64,000 nucleotides of DNA from Cellulomonas cellasea. GTDB taxonomy: Bacteria > Actinomycetota > Actinomycetes > Actinomycetales > Cellulomonadaceae. Shown here in pieces: positions 8,268 to 16,667 of the stretch (within the stretch, counting starts at the first letter, position 1; every line of letters starts with the position of its first letter). Both the position numbers and the translations under genes were made by a program. The notes under the pieces were generated by a model that was given only the letters and a program-made list of their open reading frames with translations, did not search any database and was not told the DNA's origin. The stretch lies in assembly GCF_030372105.1 (NCBI RefSeq), contig NZ_JAUDBQ010000017.1, forward strand, positions 29,505 to 93,504. Direction: 5' to 3'.

Positions 8268-8887
8268 CGAGCGCCGGCCATCTGGCGCCCGGCCGTCTGG
8301 TTCCCGGCCATGTCCCTGCCAGCCAGTGCCCACACCCACGTGTCGAGGGTGTGGCCCGCCGAGGCCAGCTCGTCGGTGAGCGCCGCCACCCCGGCGGCGA
8401 TCGCGTCCGACGTCCTCCGCTGCGCGGCTTCGGTGTGCAGGACCCGCGCGTACACGGCGGCGACCTCGTCGCGGATCTCCGGCTCGACCCAGCGGCGGTT
8501 CGAGTGGTAGCCGACGATGGCGCCCGTCGTGTCGAACGTCGGGGTGACGTGTGCGAGCACCCAGTAGTGCCCGCCGTCGGCGGCGAGGTTGACGACATAG
8601 GCGAACAGCTCCTCGCCGGCGCTGATGGTGTTCCACATGACCTGGAAGACGGCGCGCGGCATCCCGGGATGCCGAATCACGTTGTGGGGCATTCCGATGA
8701 TCTCGGACTCGTCATATCCGGCCACCCGCAGGAATATGTCGTTGGCGTACCGGATCACCCCTTTGGTGTCGGTCTTGGAGACGATGATCTCCTCGCGCCC
8801 GTAGGGGCGTTCCACGCCGGTGGGGACCACGCGCGAGGTTCCGCGCGGCGATGTCGCGGCTCGGGCGATGGGGGGTGTGACCAGCAT
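8264..8887 (-). CDS. PAS-domain sensor protein (Aer-like input module)
   Basis: About 207 residues. The PAS core runs from [26 protein letters not shown] through [19 protein letters not shown] and [22 protein letters not shown], which is the Aer/aerotaxis PAS signature that normally binds FAD. A C-terminal helical region follows. The ATG at 8887 has AGGGA six bases upstream; the frame is also open to an ATG at 8983 but without such a site. Its stop overlaps the GTG of the MCP transducer gene, so the pair is probably one transcription and translation unit. FAD binding and redox sensing are inferred from the family. Confidence 0.8.
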   Translation of the reverse strand: MLVTPPIARAATSPRGTSRVVPTGVERPYGREEIIVSKTDTKGVIRYANDIFLRVAGYDESEIIGMPHNVIRHPGMPRAVFQVMWNTISAGEELFAYVVNLAADGGHYWVLAHVTPTFDTTGAIVGYHSNRRWVEPEIRDEVAAVYARVLHTEAAQRRTSDAIAAGVAALTDELASAGHTLDTWVWALAGRDMAGNQTAGRQMAGAR

Positions 8888-9034
8888 GGATGTCCCTACG
8901 AGGAAAAGTGCCCGATGTGGCTTTGTCTCGACAAATCCTATCGAGGCGCAGTCCCATCCCGTGCACGCGTCCAGTGTTTCCACCGCGATCCGCGCATTGT
9001 CGGTGGGCGGTGGCCGCGGACGGTCGGCCGGGCG

Positions 9035-10597
9035 TCACCGCGCAGCGGCGCCGCGCTCCACGCGCGGGCATTCTGGCGTGGACTCGACAAGCGCGCGCAG
9101 GGCCGCCCGGTCGATCTTCCCGGTCGCGTTGCGGGGCAGCTCGGCGACGGCCACGACACGGGTCGGCAGCTTGAACCGCGCGATGGCGCGGGCGGCGAGC
9201 TCGCGCACCTGATCGAGCGGGGGGCATGCGCCGGTGGTCTCGAGCACCGCGACGACCGTCTCGCCCCACTCCGGGTCCGGCAGGCCGAGCACCGCGAGAT
9301 CGTGCACGTCGGGGCCCAGCAGCTCGGACAGCGCGCGCTCGACCTCGCAGGGGAAGACCTTCTCCCCGCCGGTGTTGATCATCTGCGTCAACCGTCCGAC
9401 CACCGTGAGGCAGCCGTCCTCGTCCCGGACGGCGAGGTCGCCGGTGCGCAGCCAGCCGTCGGGGGTGGTGGCGGCGCGCGTCAGTTCCGGGGCGCGCCAG
9501 TAGCCCGGGGTCACATGGGGGCCACGGACGACGATCTCGCCGGGTGCGCCGGGAATTGTCACGCTGGCGCCTGTCGCGGGGTCGTCCAGCCGGATGTCGG
9601 TCCACGGGAGCGGCAGGCCGCAGGAGCCGGCCTTCTCCACGGTCCAGCGGCGCGGCAGGTAGGTGGCGCTCGGCGCGGTCTCGGTCATGCCCCAGGACTG
9701 CTGCAGGTGCAGGCCCCGCTCGACATAGGCCCGCAGCAGCGATGGGGGAGCGGCTGATCCGGCGATGGTCGCGGCCCGCACGCCCGACAGGTCAGCGGTG
9801 GCGAACCCCGGGCAGCGTGCGATGGCCGCGAACATGGCGGGGACGCCGAACAGGCAGGTCACGCCGGCGGACAGGTCGGTGAGGGTGCGCGCGGCGTCGA
9901 ACGCCCGCCGTGACAGCACGGTGCCGCCGCGGAGCAGCGTGCGGAGGGTGAAGGCGTTCAGGCCGCCGATGTGGGACATCGGCGCGACGGCCAGGGCGAC
10001 GTCGTCGTCGCGCGTGTCGAGCACCTGGTCGATGTTGCGGGCGCTCCACCACAGGTTGCCGTGGGTCAGCATGACGCCCTTGGGGGTTCCGGAGGTGCCG
10101 GAGGTGTACATGATGACGGCGAGGTCGTCGGCGGAGAGCCGGACGGGCTCCAGGTCCCCGGACCGCTCGGCACCGGTCGGGTCGGCCAGCGGCATGGCGA
10201 TGCGCGCGTCGAGCCAGTTCCGATGGGCATGGTCGGCCACGAGGCGGGCGTAGGCGGCCGCGAGCTCGCTGTCGACCACGACGGTGTGCGGGTCGCAGTG
10301 GCCCAGCAGCGTGCGCACCTCGGCGGGCGCGAGCCGGAAGCTCACGGGAACGAAGACCGCGCCCACGCACGCGGCGCCGAGCAGGGTGACCAGGAACGCC
10401 GCGCTGTTGCGGCCGGCGAAGGCCACCCGGTCGCCGGGGCGGACGCCGTCGGCGAGGAGCCGGACGGCGAGGTCCGACGCGGCGCGCTGCACCTCGGCAG
10501 ACGTGTGCGCGGTGCGCTCGTCGACGATCGAGGTGGCCTGCGGATCGCGGCGCACCAGGTGCCAGAAGGCGCTGGCCGGGCTCAGGTCCGGTCCCAT
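9035..10597 (-). CDS. AMP-dependent acyl-CoA synthetase / ligase
   Basis: A 520-residue ANL-superfamily ligase that activates a carboxylic acid to its CoA thioester through an acyl-AMP. Visible motifs are the P-loop YTSGTSGTPKGVMLTH, the WGMTE motif, GWLRTGDL, and the C-terminal catalytic Lys in PRNATGKIDR. ATG 10597 is preferred over the TTG at 10600; GGTGAGG precedes it. A strong hairpin (10652-10692) separates it from the MFS gene upstream on the same strand. The organisation parallels E. coli fadK (ydiD) next to ydiF and ydiOQRST. The substrate is unknown; a short or medium-chain acid or a carnitine-like acid is plausible from the neighbours. Confidence 0.88.
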   Translation of the reverse strand: MGPDLSPASAFWHLVRRDPQATSIVDERTAHTSAEVQRAASDLAVRLLADGVRPGDRVAFAGRNSAAFLVTLLGAACVGAVFVPVSFRLAPAEVRTLLGHCDPHTVVVDSELAAAYARLVADHAHRNWLDARIAMPLADPTGAERSGDLEPVRLSADDLAVIMYTSGTSGTPKGVMLTHGNLWWSARNIDQVLDTRDDDVALAVAPMSHIGGLNAFTLRTLLRGGTVLSRRAFDAARTLTDLSAGVTCLFGVPAMFAAIARCPGFATADLSGVRAATIAGSAAPPSLLRAYVERGLHLQQSWGMTETAPSATYLPRRWTVEKAGSCGLPLPWTDIRLDDPATGASVTIPGAPGEIVVRGPHVTPGYWRAPELTRAATTPDGWLRTGDLAVRDEDGCLTVVGRLTQMINTGGEKVFPCEVERALSELLGPDVHDLAVLGLPDPEWGETVVAVLETTGACPPLDQVRELAARAIARFKLPTRVVAVAELPRNATGKIDRAALRALVESTPECPRVERGAAAR

Positions 10598-10651
10598 CAA
10601 TGCCTCACCCCTCGTGTGGGGCCGCGGGTGGCGGCGCCACCCGGGTGGTGG

Positions 10652-10692
10652 GCCGTGGTGCGCGGCGGCAGGGGCCTGCCGCGCACCACGGC
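10652..10692 (-). terminator. Hairpin between MFS gene and acyl-CoA ligase gene
   Basis: A perfect 15-bp inverted repeat (GCCGTGGTGCGCGGC and its complement) with an 11-base loop, placed 15 bases beyond the MFS stop on the minus strand. It should terminate or attenuate the CoA-transferase/MFS transcript before the ligase gene. Confidence 0.7.
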
Positions 10693-10706
10693 TGTCGAGC
10701 GGAAGG

Positions 10707-11966
10707 TCAGGCCTTCGAGTCCGCGGCGACCGGCGCCTCCGCGGGGACGCGGCTGCCCGTGTGCTTGGCGGGAAGCCGGGTGAAGCCGAGCGTCAGCACG
10801 AGACCGACGACGGCGGCGCCGATCGCGATGACGAACGGCTTGGTGTAGTCGCCCTCGGCGCCCATGCTGGCGGCGATCCGGGGGGCGAAGAACGCAGCGA
10901 TCGAGTACGCGGTGAACACGATGCCGTAGTTGATGCCCTGGAACCTGGGACCGAAGTTCTTCATCGTCAGCGCCGGGAAGATGCCCATGACGCCGCCGAA
11001 GCACAGGCCCAGGCCGATGATGCCGATGGCGAAGCCCACCGTCGACGAGACGAGCACCAGCACGAGCATCGACAGCGCGACGGTGCCGTAGATCATCATC
11101 AGCGCGTTGGTGTAGCCAAGCCGGTCGGAGACCGCGCCCCACACGATGCGGCCCAGCATGTTGCACGCGGCGTAGATCGAGACGAACACCGCCGCGGTTC
11201 CGGCGCTGAGGCCGAACATGGCGCTCTGCCCGATGCCGGAGGCCTGCGAGGCGATCATGAGGCCCGAGAACGCGCCGACGCCCATCATCAGGAAGATGAG
11301 GAAGAACTGCGGGGTCTTGACCATGCCCGTCCAGGGCAGGTTGACCGCCGGGCCCGCGCCCGCGGGCGGGGTCCAGCCGGCGGGCGTGAAGCCGACCGGC
11401 GCGGCGCGCAGGAAGAGCGACGCGACGACCACGACGCCCGCGTAGACGGCGCCCATGGTCAGGAACGCGCGGTCGACGCCCGAGCTCTTGATGAGCGCCT
11501 GCGCGACAGGCGCGGCGATGACCGAGGCGGCGCCCATGCCACCTGTGATCAGGCCCGCGGCCATGCCCCGCTTGTCCGGGAACAGCTTCATCGTGTTGTT
11601 GAGGCAGCCGGAGTACGCCAGGCCCTGCCCGAGGCCGGCCAGCAGGCCGTAGCTCAGGTACAGCATGGTCGTGCTGGTCGCGACCCCGGCGAGCACGAAG
11701 CCGCCGGCGAACATGAGGCCGCCGACGAGGATGGAGATCCGCGCGCCGCCCTTGTCGACGATCCAGCCGCCCAGGATCATCGGGATCGGCCCGATGGCCG
11801 CGTTGATGGTGAACGCCATCATGACCTCGGGCATCGTCCAGCCGCGCAGCCCGCTGAGCGGGCCCGCGAAGACGGAGAACGAGTAGATCGCGCCCGTGCA
11901 CATGAGGATCGCGACGGACCCCCACAGCACCGCCCACCTGTTGATCGTCGTGCTCGGTGTGGACAT
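10707..11966 (-). CDS. MFS transporter, OFA (oxalate/formate antiporter-like) family
   Basis: A 419-residue carrier with twelve predicted helices in two halves joined by a short Pro/Gly-rich loop (AGWTPPAGAGPA, near residue 205). Its N-terminus (RWAVLWGSVAILMCTGAIYSFSVF) and the GLGQGLAYSGC and FGPRFQGINYG segments are typical of OFA-family proteins such as OxlT and YhjX, which move small carboxylates. It starts at ATG 11966, only 2 bp after the CoA-transferase stop, so the two are co-transcribed. Transport of the acid that the adjacent CoA-transferase and ligase act on is an inference from context. Confidence 0.87.
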   Translation of the reverse strand: MSTPSTTINRWAVLWGSVAILMCTGAIYSFSVFAGPLSGLRGWTMPEVMMAFTINAAIGPIPMILGGWIVDKGGARISILVGGLMFAGGFVLAGVATSTTMLYLSYGLLAGLGQGLAYSGCLNNTMKLFPDKRGMAAGLITGGMGAASVIAAPVAQALIKSSGVDRAFLTMGAVYAGVVVVASLFLRAAPVGFTPAGWTPPAGAGPAVNLPWTGMVKTPQFFLIFLMMGVGAFSGLMIASQASGIGQSAMFGLSAGTAAVFVSIYAACNMLGRIVWGAVSDRLGYTNALMMIYGTVALSMLVLVLVSSTVGFAIGIIGLGLCFGGVMGIFPALTMKNFGPRFQGINYGIVFTAYSIAAFFAPRIAASMGAEGDYTKPFVIAIGAAVVGLVLTLGFTRLPAKHTGSRVPAEAPVAADSKA

Positions 11967-11968
11967 GG

Positions 11969-13579
11969 TCAGGCCTTTCCGACAGGCGCGGGCGTCGTCG
12001 TCCGCGCGGTGGGGGTGTGGGTGGTGCTCAGGTGCGAGGCGAGCTCGCCCCAGGTCTGACGGAAGATCCCCGCGGGCATGAGCCGCAGGTCGGGGGAGAT
12101 GGCGGGGGTGAAGTCCATCTGGTCCAGGACGTCGGCCTGCAAGTCGATCCCGGGCGCGATCTCGATGAGGGTCATGGCGTCCGGGCTGAGCTCGAACACG
12201 GCCCGCTCGGTGACGTACAGGACCCGCTGCCCGCGCGCGGCGGAGAACGGGCCGCTGAAGGTGATCTGCTGGACCTGGTCGAGGAACTTGCGCGCGCGGC
12301 CCTCGTTGGTGATCCGCAGCGCCCCGTCGACGACCTCGACCTCGAGGCCGCCAGCGGTGAAGGTGCCCGCGAAGACCAGCGTCTTGGCGGACTGGCAGAT
12401 GTTGATGAACCCGCCGCAGCCGGCGACCCGTGAGCCGAACTTCGACACGTTGACGTTGCCGGCGGCGTCGGTCTGGGCCAGGCCCAGCACCGCCACGTCC
12501 AGGCCGCCGCCGTCGTAGAAGTCGAACTGCGCGTGCATGTCCATCAGGGCTTGCGGGTTGTAGGCGTGCCCGAAGTCCTTGAGCCCGGCCGGGACGCCGC
12601 CGATGGCGCCCGCCTCGGTGGTGAGCATGATCTGGTCGCTCACGCCCTCCTCAGCGACGACGGTGCCCACGTCGGCGGGGATGCCGACGCCCAGGTTCAG
12701 CACCGTGTGCAGGGCGAGCTCCATCGCGCAGCGCCGGGCGATGATCTTGCGCTCGCTGAGCGGGATGGGCGCGACGTCGGAGAGCGGGATCCGCAGCTGG
12801 CCGGAGAACGACGGGTTGTAGTGGGTGTTCTCCGTCTGGAAGTGGTTCTCGGGCTCGGAGACCACCAGGTAGTCCACGAGGATGCCGGGGACCTTGACGT
12901 CGTTGGGGTCCAGCGTGCCGCGGGCGGCGATGGACTCGACCTGGGCGATGACAATGCCGCCGCAGTTGTGGACGGCCTGCGCGATGGGCAGCACCTCCAT
13001 CTTGAGGCCCTCGTGGGTGAGGGTGAGGTTGCCGTCCTCGTCGGCGACGGTGCCGCGGATCAGCGCGACGTTGAGCGGGAATGAGGGGTAGAACAGCCAC
13101 TCCTGCCCGGCGAGCTCGACGACCTGCACGATGTCGTCCACCGAGGACGGCGACATCCGGGCGCCCTCGACGCGTGGGTCGACGAACGTGCCGAGGCCGA
13201 CCTTGGTGATGACGCCGGGTCGCTTGGCGGCGATCTCGCGGTAGAGCTGGGTGATGACGCCCTGCGGCAGGTTGTACGCCTCGCAGCCGTCGGCCTCGAT
13301 GAGCTTGGCCAGGGCGGGGGAGGCGATGGCGATGCCGCCGATCCAGCGCTTGATCAGGCCCTCGTGCCCGAGGTGGCTCATGCCCTTGTCGCGGCGGTTG
13401 CCGACGGCGCTGGCGTGCATGACCGTGAGGTCGCGCGGGGCGCCGTGCTCGAGGAACCGCCGCTCGATCGCAGCGAGAGCCTCCTCGTTGACGCAGGACA
13501 GCCCGAATCCGCTCAGGGCGACCGCGTCACCGTCCTTGACGAGTTCTGCGGCCTGGGCCGCGGTGATCACGTGGGCCAT
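11969..13579 (-). CDS. Acyl-CoA:carboxylate CoA-transferase (YdiF / propionate CoA-transferase type)
   Basis: A 536-residue fused alpha-beta family I CoA-transferase. The N-terminal half has SGFGLSCVNEEALAAIE and the C-terminal half the active-site region LNLGVGIPADVGTVV...LTTEAGAIGG, where the Glu of TEAG is the expected catalytic residue that forms the glutamyl-CoA thioester. Length and layout match YdiF/Pct. It starts at ATG 13579 with GGGAGA upstream; the longer open frame to 13744 lacks such a site. It is divergent from the acyl-CoA dehydrogenase operon across a 203-bp gap with two palindromes. It probably transfers CoA onto an imported acid, an ATP-saving alternative to the ligase. Confidence 0.9.
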   Translation of the reverse strand: MAHVITAAQAAELVKDGDAVALSGFGLSCVNEEALAAIERRFLEHGAPRDLTVMHASAVGNRRDKGMSHLGHEGLIKRWIGGIAIASPALAKLIEADGCEAYNLPQGVITQLYREIAAKRPGVITKVGLGTFVDPRVEGARMSPSSVDDIVQVVELAGQEWLFYPSFPLNVALIRGTVADEDGNLTLTHEGLKMEVLPIAQAVHNCGGIVIAQVESIAARGTLDPNDVKVPGILVDYLVVSEPENHFQTENTHYNPSFSGQLRIPLSDVAPIPLSERKIIARRCAMELALHTVLNLGVGIPADVGTVVAEEGVSDQIMLTTEAGAIGGVPAGLKDFGHAYNPQALMDMHAQFDFYDGGGLDVAVLGLAQTDAAGNVNVSKFGSRVAGCGGFINICQSAKTLVFAGTFTAGGLEVEVVDGALRITNEGRARKFLDQVQQITFSGPFSAARGQRVLYVTERAVFELSPDAMTLIEIAPGIDLQADVLDQMDFTPAISPDLRLMPAGIFRQTWGELASHLSTTHTPTARTTTPAPVGKA

Positions 13580-13624
13580 CTGCTGGTCTCCCTCGACGCA
13601 ACTGTCGGCTGGTCCGCCGAACAA

Positions 13625-13639
13625 CCGCAACGATTGCGG
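13625..13639. promoter_or_regulatory. Palindrome 1 in divergent promoter region
   Basis: A perfect inverted repeat CCGCAA-CGA-TTGCGG in the gap between the CoA-transferase and acyl-CoA dehydrogenase genes. It is a candidate operator for the cluster's TetR regulator. Confidence 0.5.
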
Positions 13640-13656
13640 ACGGCATGCGTCGGGAA

Positions 13657-13674
13657 TCAGGACCATCGTCCTGA
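13657..13674. promoter_or_regulatory. Palindrome 2 in divergent promoter region
   Basis: A perfect 7-bp inverted repeat TCAGGAC-CATC-GTCCTGA, 32 bp (start to start) from palindrome 1. It is the other candidate operator in the same divergent promoter. Confidence 0.5.
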
Positions 13675-13782
13675 GATCCGGGCGGTGCCCAGCCCCCACG
13701 ATGGTGCGCAGCGGCCAGCAGAGCCGCCGTCGCACACACCTCACGCAGGTGGTGGCGAGCCCCGATGGAGAGGCGTACGACC

Positions 13783-14925
13783 ATGGACTTCGGACTGACC
13801 GACGAGCAGCAGCTCCTGCTCGAGAGCCTTGACGAGCTGCTCGAGCGCGACTGTCCCGAGTCGTACATCGCCGAGCTCGACCTGACCCACCAGCCGCCCA
13901 CGACGTTCCGCAAGGCCATGAACGAGGCCGGCTTCGGGTCGCTCGGATTCCCCGAGGAGTTCGGCGGCACGCCCAGCGACGCCCTGACCCTCGTGATGCT
14001 GGCCGAGCGCGTCGCCCGCCAGGGCCTCAACAACGGCTACGGGCTCGAGCTCCTCCAGGCCATGGACATCCTCGAGTTCGGCTCCGACGAGCAGAAGCAG
14101 GAGATCCTCGGCCTGCTCGCGGCCGGCGAGGTGCCCTTCGCCCTCGGCTTCACCGAGCCCGGGGCCGGCTCCGACAACGCGGCCATGGCGACCACCGCCG
14201 TCCACCACGACGGGATGGTGACGTTCAACGGCACCAAGACGCTCATCACGAACGCGCTCCAGTCGAAGTACCTGCTGCTCATGGCGAAGAACCCCGGCGG
14301 CGACGACCCGCGCCGGGCCATCTCGATGTACCTGGTGCCGATGGACGCGCCGGGGGTCACCACCAACCGGCTCGACAAGATCGTGTGGCACATCTCCGAC
14401 TCCTGCGAGATCTTCCTCGACGACGTCACGCTCCCCGAGAGCTGCCTGGTCGGCGTCCAGGGCAACGGCTTCAAGCAGCTCATGCGCAACTTCGAGCTCG
14501 AGCGCCTGGTCATCGCCGCCAACTGCCTGGGCATGGCCCAGTGCGCCTTCGACGACGCGGCCACGTACGCCGCCCAGCGGGTCCAGTTCGGCAAGCCGAT
14601 CGGCTCGTTCCAGCTCATCCAGCTCAAGCTCACCGACATGGCGATCAAGCTCGAGAACATCCGCAACTTCGTCTACAAGACGGCGTGGATGGTCGACCAG
14701 GACCTGCCGCTCAAGAGCCAGGGCGCGCTGTGCAAGCGCTACTCCGCGATGGCGGCCTTCGAGGTCGCGGACGAGGCCATGCAGATCTTCGGCGGCGTCG
14801 GCGTGACCGTCGGCACCCGCGTCTCACGGCTCTGGCGCGACCTGCGCGGCCACCGGTTCGGCGGGGGGACCGACGAGATCATGGTCCACATCGCGGGGCG
14901 CCAGATCGTCAAGGACCACAGCTGA
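13783..14925 (+). CDS. Acyl-CoA dehydrogenase (CaiA/YdiO-like)
   Basis: A 380-residue flavoprotein. N-terminal helical domain: MDFGLTDEQQLLLESLDELL. Middle domain: GFTEPGAGSDNAAMAT and the FAD-contacting W-H-I-S region. C-terminal domain: ELERLVIAANCLGMAQCAFDDA, AMQIFGGVGV and RDLRGHRFGGGTDEIMVHIAGRQI. These match the CaiA/YdiO subgroup, which passes electrons to the dedicated FixAB flavoprotein. ATG 13783 is chosen over ATG 13765 because GGAGAGG lies at the right distance. It heads the rightward operon with fixA, fixB, fixC and fixX. It probably introduces or reduces an alpha-beta double bond of an acyl-CoA. Confidence 0.9.
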   Translation: MDFGLTDEQQLLLESLDELLERDCPESYIAELDLTHQPPTTFRKAMNEAGFGSLGFPEEFGGTPSDALTLVMLAERVARQGLNNGYGLELLQAMDILEFGSDEQKQEILGLLAAGEVPFALGFTEPGAGSDNAAMATTAVHHDGMVTFNGTKTLITNALQSKYLLLMAKNPGGDDPRRAISMYLVPMDAPGVTTNRLDKIVWHISDSCEIFLDDVTLPESCLVGVQGNGFKQLMRNFELERLVIAANCLGMAQCAFDDAATYAAQRVQFGKPIGSFQLIQLKLTDMAIKLENIRNFVYKTAWMVDQDLPLKSQGALCKRYSAMAAFEVADEAMQIFGGVGVTVGTRVSRLWRDLRGHRFGGGTDEIMVHIAGRQIVKDHS

Positions 14926-14954
14926 GCCGTCCGTCCGGAGAAGGAGAACCCCCG

Positions 14955-15728
14955 ATGAAGATCGTCGTCGCCTACAAGTGGGCAGCGAACCCCCAGGACG
15001 CGGAGGTCCGCCCCGACGGAACCGTCGACCTGTCCCGCGCCAAGGCAGCCGTCAGCGAGTACGACCCGGTCGCGTTCGAGCTGGCCCGCCGGCTCGCCGA
15101 CGCCACGGGCGGGGAGGTGGTCGGCCTCACTGTCGGCGACCGCTCGATCGACACGCCCCTGGCCCGCAAGGCCGCGCTGTCGCGGGGCCTGGACCGGCTG
15201 GTGATGGTGGCCGACGACGCCCTGGCCGGCGCCGACGGGACCCGTCTCGCGGCAGTGCTCGCCGCGGCGGTCACCGCGATCGGCGACGTGGGACTGGTGC
15301 TCACCGGCGACTCGTCGGTCGACGTGGCGCAGGGCCAGGTGTCGATGACCCTCGCGGGCCGGCTCGGCTGGCTCGCGCTCGGCGCCGTCTCGTCCGTGGC
15401 GCCCGCCGAGGGCGGGCTCGTCGTCGAGCGGGACCTGCCGACCGGCATGACCACCCTGCTGCTCACCGGCCCCGCGGTGCTCGCCGCCACCAGCGACGCC
15501 GCCGTGCCGCGGGTGCCCGGGATGAAGGACATCCTGGGCGCCGCGAAGAAGCCGGTCGAGGTGCTGGCCCTGGCCGACCTCGCCGTCGAGCCCGCCGGGG
15601 TCGCCCTCAGCACGCTGGGCACATCGCGTCCGGCCGAGCCCACCCGTGGCGCCGTCCTGTTCGACGGGGACGCCGCCACCGCCGCAACCGAGCTGGTGGG
15701 CGCGCTGCGCCTGGCCGGCGTTCTGTAG
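14955..15728 (+). CDS. fixA: Electron transfer flavoprotein beta subunit (FixA type)
   Basis: 257 residues, starting MKIVVAYKWAANPQDAEVRPDG. It carries the ETF-beta features: VSEYDPVAFELA, LTGDSSVDVAQGQV near the AMP-binding loop, and PGMKDILGAAKKPVE toward the C-terminus. It forms a heterodimer with FixB and carries electrons between the acyl-CoA dehydrogenase and FixC. The start at ATG 14955 has AAGGAGAA upstream. The gap to the acyl-CoA dehydrogenase is 29 bp and to fixB 12 bp, so this is one operon. Confidence 0.88.
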   Translation: MKIVVAYKWAANPQDAEVRPDGTVDLSRAKAAVSEYDPVAFELARRLADATGGEVVGLTVGDRSIDTPLARKAALSRGLDRLVMVADDALAGADGTRLAAVLAAAVTAIGDVGLVLTGDSSVDVAQGQVSMTLAGRLGWLALGAVSSVAPAEGGLVVERDLPTGMTTLLLTGPAVLAATSDAAVPRVPGMKDILGAAKKPVEVLALADLAVEPAGVALSTLGTSRPAEPTRGAVLFDGDAATAATELVGALRLAGVL

Positions 15729-15740
15729 AGAGAAGGAACC

Positions 15741-16667
15741 ATGGACGTCTCAACCCAGGCCTTCGTCCTGGTCGCCGGCGACCCGGCTGTCAGCGGGCTG
15801 GTCGACGTGGCCCGGGCGCTCGGCACGGAGGTCGTGGCAGTCGTCGCGGGAGGCCAGGGCGTGGCCGCTGCCGTCGCCCCGGCCGTCGACCGGGTGCTGT
15901 GGCTCGGCGACCCGGGCGAGAACCCGGTCGAGGCGTTCGCGCCCGACGTCGCGCGGCTCGTCGCCGATGCTGCTCCCCGGGCCGTCGTGGGCGCCACGAC
16001 AGCCGCTGGCCGCGCCCTGCTCGGGGCCGTGGCCGCACGGCTCGGCGCCCCGGTGCTCGGCGGGATCGCCGCCGTGGAGCTCGACGGCGGGGCCGTCGTG
16101 GTCACGCACGGCGTCCTGGGCGGCATCGCCGAGCACCGGACCGCCGTGAGCGGCGGGCCGGCGGTCCTCGCGGTGCTGCCGGGTGCGAGCGTCCCCGCCG
16201 GCGCCGGATGCGCGATCGAGGAGGTCCTGTCCCAGCCATTGCCGGGCGCCCGGACCACCGAGGTGCGCGCCAAGGAGCAGGTCGGTGTCGACCTGGGCGA
16301 GGCTTCGACGGTGGTCGGCATCGGGCGCGGGCTCAAGGCGCGCGAGGACCTGGCCCTCATCGAGGACCTGGCCCGCGCCGTCGGGGGAGAGGTCGCCTGC
16401 TCGCGGCCCCTCGCCGAAGGGGTCGACTGGGTGCCGAAGGAGCGCTACATCGGCATCTCGGGCCAGCACATCGCCCCCGCGCTCTACGTCGCCATCGGCA
16501 TCTCCGGCCAGCTGCAGCACATGGTCGGCGTCCGGGACGCCACGACTGTGGTCGCGATCAACAGCGACGCGGCGGCGCCCGTGTTCGCCCAGTGCGACTA
16601 CGGCATCGTCGGCGACTTGTACGACGTGGTGCCGGCGCTCGCCGCCGCGCTGCGGGCCGGGGCATGA
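15741..16667 (+). CDS. fixB: Electron transfer flavoprotein alpha subunit (FixB type)
   Basis: 308 residues. The N-terminal half is Ala/Val-rich and ETF-fold. The C-terminal FAD domain is well conserved: VVGIGRGLKAREDLALIEDLARAVG, then PKERYIGISGQHIAPALYVAIGISGQLQHM and VAINSDAAAPVFAQCDYGIVGD. AGAAGGA precedes ATG 15741. The stop overlaps the ATG of fixC (ATGA), indicating translational coupling. It holds the FAD that takes up electrons from the dehydrogenase or from a bifurcating partner. Confidence 0.9.
   Translation: MDVSTQAFVLVAGDPAVSGLVDVARALGTEVVAVVAGGQGVAAAVAPAVDRVLWLGDPGENPVEAFAPDVARLVADAAPRAVVGATTAAGRALLGAVAARLGAPVLGGIAAVELDGGAVVVTHGVLGGIAEHRTAVSGGPAVLAVLPGASVPAGAGCAIEEVLSQPLPGARTTEVRAKEQVGVDLGEASTVVGIGRGLKAREDLALIEDLARAVGGEVACSRPLAEGVDWVPKERYIGISGQHIAPALYVAIGISGQLQHMVGVRDATTVVAINSDAAAPVFAQCDYGIVGDLYDVVPALAAALRAGA

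Noticed and set aside
13364..13798. Plus-strand frames opposite the CoA-transferase gene
   Set aside because: Shadow frames; the CoA-transferase on the minus strand is complete and well conserved.
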